64,000 nt of DNA from Amycolatopsis solani (GTDB taxonomy: Bacteria; Actinomycetota; Actinomycetes; Mycobacteriales; Pseudonocardiaceae), in assembly GCF_033441515.1 (NCBI RefSeq), contig NZ_JAWQJT010000003.1, forward strand, positions 1,178,001 through 1,242,000, written 5' to 3'. The position numbers and the translations under genes are program-made. Positions within the stretch are counted from its first letter, which is position 1. Each line of letters starts with the position of its first letter. The notes below the pieces were generated by a model. The model ran no database searches, had not been told where the DNA came from, and saw nothing but the letters and a program-made list of their open reading frames with translations. This document shows, in pieces, positions 18,246-26,539 of the stretch.

Positions 18246-19372
18246 TCGATTTTATAAAATCACTCGGAGGCTGGGCCGGTGTGCTCACCATTCTCCTCGG
18301 CGCAATCCTCGGCGTACTGGTGCAGAAGGGGTGGGACAACCACCTCGGGAAGGCGCTTCCTGTTTGGCGTAGAAAAATTCTTTCGCGCCTCGACAGCGCA
18401 CGCGGACGGACGCTGGCCGTCGGACTGACACGACCTTCACCAGGCGCGGTTTTGCCCGCGTATTTCCGCCAGCAGGAGGCGCAGGTCGACCTCGCCATCT
18501 TCGAACTGAGCCTGAGGCCAAATGTGCCCGTCATGGACCTTCTCTACCTCGAATATCTGCGAGCACGACTAGCCGACAGATCGATCAAAAAGGCCGTGAT
18601 AGTCCCATGGAGCGGCTGGAGAGACAAGGCCAACGCCGCAGGCGAACGAAAGATCCAGCGAAACATCGCGGCAATATTCGGTCGCCTGACCGAACAAGTG
18701 ACGGTCGTCACTGCAGAAATGCTACAGCAGCACGCAGGAAGCGTTTTTGAAAATCACTTTTTCGAAGTGGTAGGCAATCTGGGCAACAGCGAATTCCTGC
18801 GTAATGCCTCAGCCGTCATGGGCTATCGTTTTCGCTCTTACCACGACATCAACCAGGGACACCCGGAGACACATCAGGCGCGCTCCATTGTCGAGCACAC
18901 CGTTCGAGGATGGCTCATTGCCAAGTACATTGAATGCGAGCATCTGAGCAAACCGGGCGGACCCCAGAAGATAGCATCGATCATGTGGGAACGCGAACTG
19001 ACAAAACTCTTGTTACTTCGTAACCTTCTCGAGTCACATCCAGACCTGGAGTACTCCTTGATACTTGGCACGAGCGTCACCTATCGAAGAAGAATGCGTT
19101 CACATCCCGTACCAACCTTCGCCGAATCCGCTCTTACGGCGTTCGGCGACATAGACCAACAGCACGAACTGATTCGACGGAAGAGTCGCGCAGAAGTACG
19201 CCGCACGAACGAGGTCCTCACAGATATCTTGGCTACACGGTCTACCTTGAGCGACCTGGCCGTGTGGGGCGCGAATCCCGACGGGGTGGCAGATCTGCGG
19301 TTGCGCGGTGACGCCAAGGCGACGATGAGGTCGATGCGTCGAATCCTAGCCCTGTACGGAACAGAGGAGTAG
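18242..19372 (+). CDS. Membrane-anchored protein of unknown function in the island
   Basis: 376 residues from GTG 18242. A Gly/Leu-rich N-terminal helix (about 6-28, WAGVLTILLGAILGVLV) anchors a soluble, mixed alpha/beta body. The body contains a hydrophobic core segment (QVDLAIFELSLRP), a possible Rossmann-like strand (KKAVIVPWSGW) and a helical, Arg-rich C-terminus. I do not recognise a family. It is the third gene of the AT-richer cassette after the radical-SAM/nucleotidyltransferase pair, separated from them by about 600 bp, so functional linkage is unproven. An upstream in-frame extension was rejected for lack of a start signal. Confidence 0.6.
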   Translation: MIDFIKSLGGWAGVLTILLGAILGVLVQKGWDNHLGKALPVWRRKILSRLDSARGRTLAVGLTRPSPGAVLPAYFRQQEAQVDLAIFELSLRPNVPVMDLLYLEYLRARLADRSIKKAVIVPWSGWRDKANAAGERKIQRNIAAIFGRLTEQVTVVTAEMLQQHAGSVFENHFFEVVGNLGNSEFLRNASAVMGYRFRSYHDINQGHPETHQARSIVEHTVRGWLIAKYIECEHLSKPGGPQKIASIMWERELTKLLLLRNLLESHPDLEYSLILGTSVTYRRRMRSHPVPTFAESALTAFGDIDQQHELIRRKSRAEVRRTNEVLTDILATRSTLSDLAVWGANPDGVADLRLRGDAKATMRSMRRILALYGTEE

Positions 19373-19507
19373 TTGGTTCGGGTTCAAGCACGGAATTGTC
19401 TCCCCGAATTCAACTGGTCTCCGACTGCTGCCGACGGCTAGAGCCGGTAGAACACGTCATACTGGTACCATCGTCGACGGTGCAGCCGGTACGCGACGAA
19501 ATTGTCG
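19373..19507. other. Short gap, nothing recognised
   Basis: Between the island membrane gene and the duplicated 5' fragment. No gene, dyad or RNA was recognised. Confidence 0.4.
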
Positions 19508-19780
19508 CAACGCCGAGAAAACAGTGATGCGACGGCGCGGTTGCCATCCTGCTAGCCCTGTGCCAGTACCCATCAAGATTTAAGCACCGCGGCCGGCGAC
19601 GCCGGTGGTTTCCGTGACGCCGGATTCGCGCGAGCCGATGCCGCCCGGGCCGGCGGTGGCCGGCAACGCGGCGGTATCCGCGGCGATGAGCGGGACGCCC
19701 CGGGATGGCCGCGCCGGGCCGTCGGCGCTGCTGGCAGGGGCTGGTCGGGAACCAGGCCGTCGCCGCGTCGGCCCAGGCAA
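19508..19780 (+). pseudogene. Broken copy of the 5' end of the giant effector gene
   Basis: This stretch parallels 31248-31540. The 50 bases before the start are closely similar (tgcgacgg-c-cgg-tgccatcctgct-gccct). The start is GTG 19560 instead of ATG, followed by P-V-P-I-K-I and an in-frame TAA at codon 8. The matching downstream text (PATPVVSV, AVAGNAAVSAAM, GTP, GPS-ALLAG) is then lost to a frameshift near 19735. Nothing of the rest of the gene remains. It indicates that N-terminal modules of this protein family have been duplicated and lost here. Confidence 0.82.
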
Positions 19781-19815
19781 CCGTCCCGAAGCCGCCGCCT
19801 CTCGCGGTGACGCGG

Positions 19816-21885
19816 TCAGCCCGTGTCCGGCAGGCGTTTCCGCTGGGGCCACCGGGTCAAGACGGGTACTTCGCCGTCGCGGAAGCGGCGGGCGCATTCG
19901 TGGCGGCGGGGTTTGCCGCTCGTCGTGCGGGGGATGCGGCCGCGGGTCACCGCCACGACTTCGGTGTCGACGGGCAGTTCCGCGGTCACCGCGCGGACCG
20001 CCGCGGCCGCCGCCGTGGTGAGCGCCCCGGGGTCGGTGCGGTCGGCGGCCTCGACCAGGATCGTGACCCGCTCCCCCGTCCAGCAGGCCACCGCCAGTTC
20101 GCCGTCGAACAGCGGGTGGGCCGCCGTGGCCAGGACTTCGAAGTCCTGGGGGTGGTAGTTGGCGCCGTTGACCACGATCACGTCCTTGCGGCGGCCGGTG
20201 ACGAACAGCTCGGGCCCGTCGAGGAACCCCAGGTCGCCGGTGCGCAGCCAGCCGCGGCCGTGGCTCTTCAGGCGGACGTCGAAGGTCTCGCGGCTGAGCT
20301 CGGGGCGGCCCCAGTAGCCGGTGCCGTTGGCGGGCGACCGCACCCAGATCTCGCCGACCCGGCGCGGGGGCAGCACGTGGAGGGTGGCCGGATCGACGAT
20401 CGCGATCTCGACGCCCGGCGCGGGCTCGCCGCAGCTCACCAGCTCCACACCGGCGGCCTCCTCGGCGCGGCCGGCCGCCAGCGCGTCGCGGGCGTACGAG
20501 CGGACCGTCGGTGGCGCGTCGGCGGGACTGCTCGTGACGAAGAGCGTCGCTTCCGCGAGGCCGTAGGCCGGTGTCGCGGCCGTGGCCGGCAGACCGCAGC
20601 CGCCGAACGCGGACTGGAAGCCGCGCAGGGTCTCCGGGCGGATCGGTTCGGCGCCGGTGATCGCGACGCGCCAGCCGGACAGGTCCAGCCCGGTCTTCGC
20701 GGCCTCGCGCGTGCGGCGGGTGCACCAGGCGTACGCGGTGTCGGGCGCCGCGGTCATCGCGCCGGGCCGGCCCGAGAGCGCTCGCAACCAGCGTTCCGGG
20801 CGCATGACGAACGTCTCGGGTGCCATCACCACGGCTTGGGCGCCGGAGTACAGCGGCTGGAGGATGCCCAGGCACAGGCCCATGTCGTGGTAGGTGGGCA
20901 GCCAGCTGACGAGGGTGTTGCCCGGCTCGACCGCGAAGTGGCGGCGCAGCATTTCTTGGTTGGCGAGCAGCGCGCGGTGGCTCAGCATGACGCCGCGGGG
21001 CTGAGTGGTGGAGCCCGAGGTGTACTGCAGCAGCGCGAGTTCCTCCGGACCGGCCGGGTCCGGGCCCGGCATTGGCTCGCAATGCTGGGCTGCGGCAGCC
21101 ACCGGCTCGGAGCCGCCGGGCCCGGCTGCCGCACCCGCCTGCAGGACCGCCGGTCCGGCCTCGACACGCTGGACTGCGGCAGCCACCGGCCCGGGGCCGC
21201 CGGGCCCGGCTGCCGCACCCGGCAGGGCCGCCGGTCCGGCCTCGACACGCTGGACTGCGGCAGCCACCGGCTCGGAGCCGCCGGGCCCGGCTGCCGCGCC
21301 CGCCTGCAGCGCCGCCGGTTCGGCCTCGACACGCTGGGCTGCGGCAGCCGCCAGCTCGGGGCCGCCGGGCCCAGCTGCTGCACCCGGCAGGGCCGCCGGT
21401 TCGGCGTCGACACGCTGGGCTGCGACAGCCGCCGGCTCGCGGTCGACCGGTCCGGCCACCGGCACCACCTGCAGTGCCGCCAGTTCGGGGTGGTCCGCCC
21501 AAGCCGCGGCCACCACTCGGGCCTGCCCCTCAGGCACCACCACCGCGGCCGGGGCGCAGTCCTGGCAGATCGCGACCAACCGGGTGTAGCGGTCCGCGCC
21601 GGATCGGCCGAAACGGATCGGGGGCGTCGGCACGGCGACCAGCCGGGCGTACGAGCACGCGAAGAACGCCACCGGGAACCCCAGCTCCGGCAGCGCGGGC
21701 AGCAGCACCCGGTCGCCGGGCTCGGCGACCGTACGCAGCCGCGCCGCGAGCGTCCTCGCCGCCAGGTCCAGCTCCGCCGCCGTCAGCTCAGCGGCCGGTG
21801 AGCCGTCCGCATCGAGGGCGGTGAACACCGTGCGGGCGGCCGCCGGGCCCTGGGCACGGGCGTGCAGCAGGTCGGCGAACGTCAC
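19816..21885 (-). CDS. Fatty acyl-AMP ligase (FAAL-like) with a tandem-repeat insert
   Basis: 689 residues from GTG 21885, overlapping the methyltransferase stop by 4 bp. ANL-superfamily adenylation motifs are present: YTSGSTTQPRGVMLSH, the FAAL-type SWLPTYHDMGLCLGILQPLY, YGLAEATLFVT, RTGDLGFLDG, and the C-terminal Lys region (TTSGKPRR). FAALs activate fatty acids and load them onto a carrier protein without CoA. Between the N-terminal domain and the P-loop motif lies an unusual roughly 110-residue Ala/Pro/Gly-rich array of four alternating 28/27-residue repeats (DNA 21098-21427). It is the last gene of the ten-gene operon. Confidence 0.88.
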   Translation of the reverse strand: MTFADLLHARAQGPAAARTVFTALDADGSPAAELTAAELDLAARTLAARLRTVAEPGDRVLLPALPELGFPVAFFACSYARLVAVPTPPIRFGRSGADRYTRLVAICQDCAPAAVVVPEGQARVVAAAWADHPELAALQVVPVAGPVDREPAAVAAQRVDAEPAALPGAAAGPGGPELAAAAAQRVEAEPAALQAGAAAGPGGSEPVAAAVQRVEAGPAALPGAAAGPGGPGPVAAAVQRVEAGPAVLQAGAAAGPGGSEPVAAAAQHCEPMPGPDPAGPEELALLQYTSGSTTQPRGVMLSHRALLANQEMLRRHFAVEPGNTLVSWLPTYHDMGLCLGILQPLYSGAQAVVMAPETFVMRPERWLRALSGRPGAMTAAPDTAYAWCTRRTREAAKTGLDLSGWRVAITGAEPIRPETLRGFQSAFGGCGLPATAATPAYGLAEATLFVTSSPADAPPTVRSYARDALAAGRAEEAAGVELVSCGEPAPGVEIAIVDPATLHVLPPRRVGEIWVRSPANGTGYWGRPELSRETFDVRLKSHGRGWLRTGDLGFLDGPELFVTGRRKDVIVVNGANYHPQDFEVLATAAHPLFDGELAVACWTGERVTILVEAADRTDPGALTTAAAAAVRAVTAELPVDTEVVAVTRGRIPRTTSGKPRRHECARRFRDGEVPVLTRWPQRKRLPDTG
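21098..21427 (-). repeat. Coding tandem repeat, 84/81/84/81 bp, inside the FAAL gene
   Basis: Units 21098-21181, 21182-21262, 21263-21346 and 21347-21427 alternate in length because one codon is present or absent (QAG versus PG), giving a 165-bp higher-order period. Each encodes a version of AAAVQRVEAGPAAL followed by GAAAGPGG. The array keeps the reading frame and sits in a loop upstream of the P-loop. Confidence 0.88.
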
Positions 21886-22448
21886 CGCGGGCCGAGCCTC
21901 GGCAGGAACCGCCGGGTGTGGGTGAGGTACGCCCGGTACTCCGCACCGAAGCGCGAGCCGGCCAGGCGGCGTTCCTCTCCCGCGGCGGTCACGTTGAACA
22001 TCAGCACCACGTAGCCGAACAGCGCCAGGGTGACCACGTGCGGGAACAGCAGCACCGCCGCGAGGTAGACCAGCAGGTACGACGAGTAGAACGGGTGCCG
22101 GATCCGCCGGTACGCGCCGTGGGTGACGATGCGCACCGGGGCGTCGTCGCGCTGGTGGAAGTGGGCCAGTGGCGTGCGGTGTGTGCCCCAGGCGAAGAAC
22201 ATCAGCGCCACCGACGCGACGCTCGGCACGACCGCGGCCAGCGCCAGCGGCGTCGCCCACGACGCGGGAGTCAGCGGGGCCACGCCGGTGAAGTACGCGG
22301 TGATCAGCAGCAGCGGGCAGGCGACGTGCGGCACCGCCGTCAGCCACCAGCGGAGGGTGGTGGAGAAGTCCCGCTTGAAGAAGAACAAGGTCAGCAGTCC
22401 GATGCAGGCGAAGTTCGCCAGGACCTGGAGCAGTACCGGTGCGTTCAT
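21882..22448 (-). CDS. ICMT-family membrane methyltransferase
   Basis: 188 residues, start ATG 22448. About five membrane helices. The conserved region GAYRRIRHPFYSSYLLVYLA and the C-terminal EERRLAGSRFGAEYRAYLTHTRR match the isoprenylcysteine carboxyl methyltransferase/PEMT-like family that uses SAM at the membrane. In this operon it may methylate a carboxyl or other group of the lipidic product (inferred). It overlaps both neighbours by 4 bp. Confidence 0.85.
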   Translation of the reverse strand: MNAPVLLQVLANFACIGLLTLFFFKRDFSTTLRWWLTAVPHVACPLLLITAYFTGVAPLTPASWATPLALAAVVPSVASVALMFFAWGTHRTPLAHFHQRDDAPVRIVTHGAYRRIRHPFYSSYLLVYLAAVLLFPHVVTLALFGYVVLMFNVTAAGEERRLAGSRFGAEYRAYLTHTRRFLPRLGPR

Positions 22449-24637
22449 CTGGTGACTCCTGTGAGGGTGGGTGACGGGGCGGCGGGCGTGCGGCGGCGGG
22501 ACGACGGCCACCAGTTCCACCGCCCCATGAGCCGCATCGCGGCGGGGGCCACGACCAGCCGGATCAGCGTGGCGTCGAGCGCGATGCCGATCGCCAGTCC
22601 GAAGCCGAGCTGCCGGATCGGCAGGATGCCCGCGAGCATGAACGCCCCGAACACGGCGACCATCAGCACGGCCGCGCCGGAGATCAGCGGCGCGGTGCGG
22701 GTCAGGCCGGCCGCCACACTGTCCACATCGGACGCGCCCGCGAGGTGCTCCTCGCGGACCCGGTCGAGCAGGAACACCTCGTAGTCGGTGCTCAGGCTGA
22801 ACAGGATCGCGAGCAGCAGCACCGGGACGAAGTTCTGCACGTACCCGAACCCGGCGAGGTTCCACTGGAACACCGCCACCAGCACGCCGTAGGTGGCGGC
22901 CAGCGACAGCAGGTTCATCGCGATCGCCTTCAGCGGCAGGAAAACCGCGCGGAAGACGAGCATCAGCAGCAGGTACGTCACCACCGCGAGCACCAGCAGG
23001 ACGAGCGGCAGGCGGTCTTCGATCGCCGCGTTGGCGTCGACGCCCTCCGCTGTCTCGCCGCCGGTGATCGCCGTGAGGCCGCCGGGAAGCTCGGCCGTGG
23101 CGGCGCGGACCGCGGTCAGCAGTGCCCGCGTGCTTTCGGCCGACGCGTGGTCGTCGGGCACCACCTCCAGCACGATCGAGCGCCGGTCGGCGGAGAGGTA
23201 GTGGCCGGCGGCCGGGCGCAGCGCCGGTTCGAGGAGGTCCGACGGCGGGTCCACCCGGCGCACGTGGTCGAGTCCGGCGAGCCGGTCGTGCAGCCGGCGG
23301 GCCTCGTCGCCGCCCGCGCTGCCCGGCAACGGTTCTTCGCCGCGGACCACGACGACGATCGGCGACGCCGTGCCGCGGCCGAACTCCTCGTCCACCGCGT
23401 CGTACCCGGCGCGCACCGAGGAGGACGGCGGCAGGATCCGGACGTCCGGGGTGAACGTGCGCAGGTCCGCCGCGGGCGCGGCGAGCAGCAGCAGCGCCGC
23501 GGCGGCCGGCAGCAGGAACGCGACCGGCCGTGCCATCACCCGGCGCGCCAGCCGGCCCCACCGGCTGCCGGTGCGGGGCTCGCACAGCCGTTTCGGCTGG
23601 GGCACCCGGTCGCCGAGCAGGTACAGCACGGCCGGCAGCACCAGCCCGGCGGCGAGCACCGCGGTGCCGACCACCACGACGACGCCGAGCGCGATCGACT
23701 TGATCGCGTCCAGCTCGATCACCAGCAGCCCGCACGTCGCGGCCGCGACGATCGTCCCGGCGAACAGCACCGTCCGGCCGCTGGTGCGCAGGGTCGCCGC
23801 CAGCGCCGCGAAGCGGTCACGGCGACGCGCGTACTCCGCCACGTACCGGGAGATCACGAACAGCGAATAGTCGACGCTGACGCCGAGGCCGATCATGCTG
23901 GCGGCGCTCTGCACGAACAGCGACAGCTCGTACCCCTCGGCGATCCGCGCGAGCAGGCCGAGCGCCCACACGATCGCGGTCACGCCGGTGAGCAGCGACA
24001 ACGCGGTGAGCAGCACGCTGCGGTACAGCAGGTACAGGATCAGCAGGATCAGCGGCAGGGTGATCAGCTCGGCCCGGGCCAGTCCCTGCTCGCTGAGCCG
24101 GTTCACCTCGCCGAAGAACGTGCCGGCGCTGACCAGGGCGACCCGCAAGCCGTCCGGGGCGTACCGGCGGTCCAGCTCGTCCTGGACCGCCGGCAGCACC
24201 TGGCGTGCCTCGCCTTCCGGCAGGTCGAGCCCGACCATCGTGATCGCGGTCCGCCCGTCGCCGCCGACGAACCGCGCCCGGGCCGCGGACCCGGCGTCCA
24301 GCCAGCCGTAGCTGCTGGTGGCCCGCAGGCGCGGCTCGGCGACCGGCGCGCGCATCGCGTCGCCGACGCGGGCCGCGAACTCCGGCGTGCCCGCCTGGTG
24401 CCGCTCGTCGCGCACGACCAGCGTGACGGTGCTCGCCCCGCGGCCGGTGAACCCCTCCCGCAGCGCGGTGGCGACGCGTTCGGACGCCGACCCCTCGACG
24501 TACCACCCGCCGCCGCTGAGCCGGCCCGGCAGCTGCCCGGCGGCGATCCCGGCGACCGCCAGGGTGAGCAGCCACAGCACCACCACCGGCCACCGGAACC
24601 GCCGCAAGCCGCGCGCGAGCCGCGTCGACGCGCTCAC
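22445..24637 (-). CDS. MMPL/RND-family lipid or product exporter
   Basis: 730 residues from GTG 24637. Two repeated halves, each with one helix, an extracytoplasmic domain and five further helices. The N-terminal half shows GLGVSVDYSLFVISRY and the C-terminal half LLLAILFSLSTDYEVFLLDRV, the MMPL sequences carrying the proton-relay Asp-Tyr pairs. MMPL proteins move lipids and siderophores across the actinobacterial membrane. Here it probably exports the operon's acyl product. Confidence 0.9.
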   Translation of the reverse strand: MSASTRLARGLRRFRWPVVVLWLLTLAVAGIAAGQLPGRLSGGGWYVEGSASERVATALREGFTGRGASTVTLVVRDERHQAGTPEFAARVGDAMRAPVAEPRLRATSSYGWLDAGSAARARFVGGDGRTAITMVGLDLPEGEARQVLPAVQDELDRRYAPDGLRVALVSAGTFFGEVNRLSEQGLARAELITLPLILLILYLLYRSVLLTALSLLTGVTAIVWALGLLARIAEGYELSLFVQSAASMIGLGVSVDYSLFVISRYVAEYARRRDRFAALAATLRTSGRTVLFAGTIVAAATCGLLVIELDAIKSIALGVVVVVGTAVLAAGLVLPAVLYLLGDRVPQPKRLCEPRTGSRWGRLARRVMARPVAFLLPAAAALLLLAAPAADLRTFTPDVRILPPSSSVRAGYDAVDEEFGRGTASPIVVVVRGEEPLPGSAGGDEARRLHDRLAGLDHVRRVDPPSDLLEPALRPAAGHYLSADRRSIVLEVVPDDHASAESTRALLTAVRAATAELPGGLTAITGGETAEGVDANAAIEDRLPLVLLVLAVVTYLLLMLVFRAVFLPLKAIAMNLLSLAATYGVLVAVFQWNLAGFGYVQNFVPVLLLAILFSLSTDYEVFLLDRVREEHLAGASDVDSVAAGLTRTAPLISGAAVLMVAVFGAFMLAGILPIRQLGFGLAIGIALDATLIRLVVAPAAMRLMGRWNWWPSSRRRTPAAPSPTLTGVTR

Positions 24638-24882
24638 GGCGCCGGTGCGGTCGCGTGCCGCTCGGCCAGCAGCCGCTCGAGGTCGCCGAGGGTGCGCAGG
24701 TCCTCGAGGTCGTCCTGGGTGAGCACGACGTCGTACTCCTCCTGCAGGTCCACGGCGACCTCGATGAACGCGAAGCTGTCCGGGAGCAGCTCCCGGATCG
24801 TGGTGTCGCGGGTGAGGCGCTCGGCCGGGGTCGCGGTGAGCTCGGCGACGCGGCGCGCCACCTGCTCGAAGGTGACGCTCAC
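24634..24882 (-). CDS. Acyl carrier protein (second carrier of the operon)
   Basis: 82 residues, start GTG 24882. The phosphopantetheine site is LLPDSFAFIEVAVDLQEEY, with the Ser in DSF. Helix pattern and length are those of free-standing carrier proteins. It lies between the ferritin-like and MMPL genes with 4-bp overlaps on both sides. It is a likely partner of the FAAL. Confidence 0.86.
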   Translation of the reverse strand: MSVTFEQVARRVAELTATPAERLTRDTTIRELLPDSFAFIEVAVDLQEEYDVVLTQDDLEDLRTLGDLERLLAERHATAPAP

Positions 24883-25439
24883 GGTGCCTGCTCCCCGAGG
24901 AACGCGATCCGGTCGCCGTACTCGGCGAGGGTCTTCGCGTAGATCTCCTGGTCGGCGGCGGTGAACCGGTCGAGGGTGGCCGCGATGTGCTCGGCGCCGT
25001 ACCGGCTTTCCATGTCCCGCAACGCGTCCCGGACGTACTGGACGTGCCAGCGCTCGTCGAGCATGATCCGCTCGATCGTCTCGCGGACCCGTGGGTGCAG
25101 GCCGGGGACGCGCAGGTGCTGCCGGTACTGCCCGATCACCCGCTTCTCGAAGACCTGGGTGATCGCCATGACCTCCATCAGGTTCGCGGGCATCCCGATC
25201 GCGCGCAGGTACTGGTCCTGATAGGACTCCCGCAGTTTGACCGGGGTGGCGTCGAGGTCGTTGACGCACTCGGTCCAGTAGCGGGCGTGGTTGGCCTCGT
25301 CCGCGAAGTGGTGCGTCACCTCGGCCTGCAGCTTGCCGGTCTTGACGGTGCGGGCGACGCGCCCGAAGAACAGCGCGCCGTTGATCTCGGAGCTGCGGTA
25401 GTAGCTGAGCAGCCACAGGTCGTTTTCGGACAGGGTCAT
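24879..25439 (-). CDS. Ferritin-like diiron protein
   Basis: 186 residues, start ATG 25439. A four-helix bundle with ligands spaced as in ferritin-like oxygenases: Glu in SSEINGALFFGR, ExxH in ADEANHARYW, Glu in VFEKRVIGQY and ExxH in LDERWHVQYV. Probably an O2-dependent oxidase or hydroxylase in the pathway; substrate unknown. It is distinct in sequence from the AurF-like enzyme of the same operon. Confidence 0.75.
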   Translation of the reverse strand: MTLSENDLWLLSYYRSSEINGALFFGRVARTVKTGKLQAEVTHHFADEANHARYWTECVNDLDATPVKLRESYQDQYLRAIGMPANLMEVMAITQVFEKRVIGQYRQHLRVPGLHPRVRETIERIMLDERWHVQYVRDALRDMESRYGAEHIAATLDRFTAADQEIYAKTLAEYGDRIAFLGEQAP

Positions 25440-26539
25440 GCGATCTTCTCCATTCGGGAAACGCCGGACCGGCCCCACCGCGTGCGGACCAGCTCCGCGC
25501 AGGCCACGGCCGCCAGCTCGCGGACCCGGACCGGCGGCCGGGACGGCCACGCGGCGGCGAGACGCCGGTTGTCGAACCGCTTCGGGAGGAACAGCTGGGC
25601 CGCGAACGGCGCCACCGAGTCCAGCGCGGCCGCCAGCGGGCTGGCCGACAGTCCCCGGGCCGCGGTCACGAGGTCGCGGAAGCTGTCGCGGTCGCAGAAC
25701 CGGGGCCGGAGCACCCGGCGGCGGCGGAAGCCGGGATCGGTCTCGAACACGTCGAAGACGTCCTGGATCAAGGTGCCCAGGCTGACCGTCTCGGCCGGCG
25801 ACGGCGCCAGGTGGTAGATCCCCGCCGGTGTGTCGGGATCGGCGAGGCGCACGGCGCCGCGGGCGGTGAAGTCGGCGTCGGCGAGGTAGAGCCGGGTGTC
25901 CGGGTCGCCGGGTACCAGCGAGAGCAGCCCGTAGAAGTACAGCTTGAGCGTGTTGTGGAAGGCGTTGTGCCGGCTCACGGCCCCGGTCGCGTCGTCGGCG
26001 ACCACGGTCGCCGGCCGGGCGACCGACAGCGGCAGCCCCGCATACCCGGTCAGCAGCCGCTCCGCCTCGTACTTGGACCACTCGTAGTGGTTCGCGAAGC
26101 CGGCGGCGCCGTCGTGCGCCCGCTCGGTCACCTCGCCGGTGCGCTCGCCCGCGCTGTACAGCGTGGAGAGCACCAGCAGCCGCCGCAGGCCGGGGCAGCG
26201 CGCGGCGAACTCGGCGACCTTGCGGGTGCCGGCGACGTTGACCGCTCGCGCCACCGGCAGCGGCACGGTGAACTCGGTCCGCGCGGCCACGTGCACGACT
26301 CGGGTGACGGGGCTCGGGTCCACGGCCCGGAACGGGGCCGGGTCGAGCAGGTCCACGGGCACCACCGTGATCCGGTCCTGGTGCGTGGCACCCAGTTCGC
26401 GCCGCAGCGAGGTTTCGAGGCCGGCCGGCTCGCCGCGGACGGTCAGGAGCAGCCGGTCGCCGGTTTCGGCCAGCAGCCGCGCCACGATCCGGCGGCCCAG
26501 GTAGCCCGCGGCGCCCGTGACCACCGTCAGCCCGGTCAC
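25436..26539 (-). CDS. Extended SDR (NAD-dependent epimerase / thioester-reductase-like)
   Basis: 367 residues from GTG 26539, overlapping the ligase stop (GTGA). Rossmann motif TGAAGYLGRRIV near the start; catalytic Tyr-x3-Lys in NHYEWSKYEAERLL; later ARPATVV and AFHNTLKLYFYG. The best fit is the extended SDR group that includes reductases releasing carrier-bound acyl chains as aldehydes or alcohols. Whether it works on a thioester here is inferred. Confidence 0.82.
   Translation of the reverse strand: MTGLTVVTGAAGYLGRRIVARLLAETGDRLLLTVRGEPAGLETSLRRELGATHQDRITVVPVDLLDPAPFRAVDPSPVTRVVHVAARTEFTVPLPVARAVNVAGTRKVAEFAARCPGLRRLLVLSTLYSAGERTGEVTERAHDGAAGFANHYEWSKYEAERLLTGYAGLPLSVARPATVVADDATGAVSRHNAFHNTLKLYFYGLLSLVPGDPDTRLYLADADFTARGAVRLADPDTPAGIYHLAPSPAETVSLGTLIQDVFDVFETDPGFRRRRVLRPRFCDRDSFRDLVTAARGLSASPLAAALDSVAPFAAQLFLPKRFDNRRLAAAWPSRPPVRVRELAAVACAELVRTRWGRSGVSRMEKIA

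Noticed and set aside
19605..20021. A plus-strand frame over the broken 5' copy and the FAAL end
   Set aside because: Beyond about 19735 it leaves the frame related to the giant gene and becomes antisense to the ligase.
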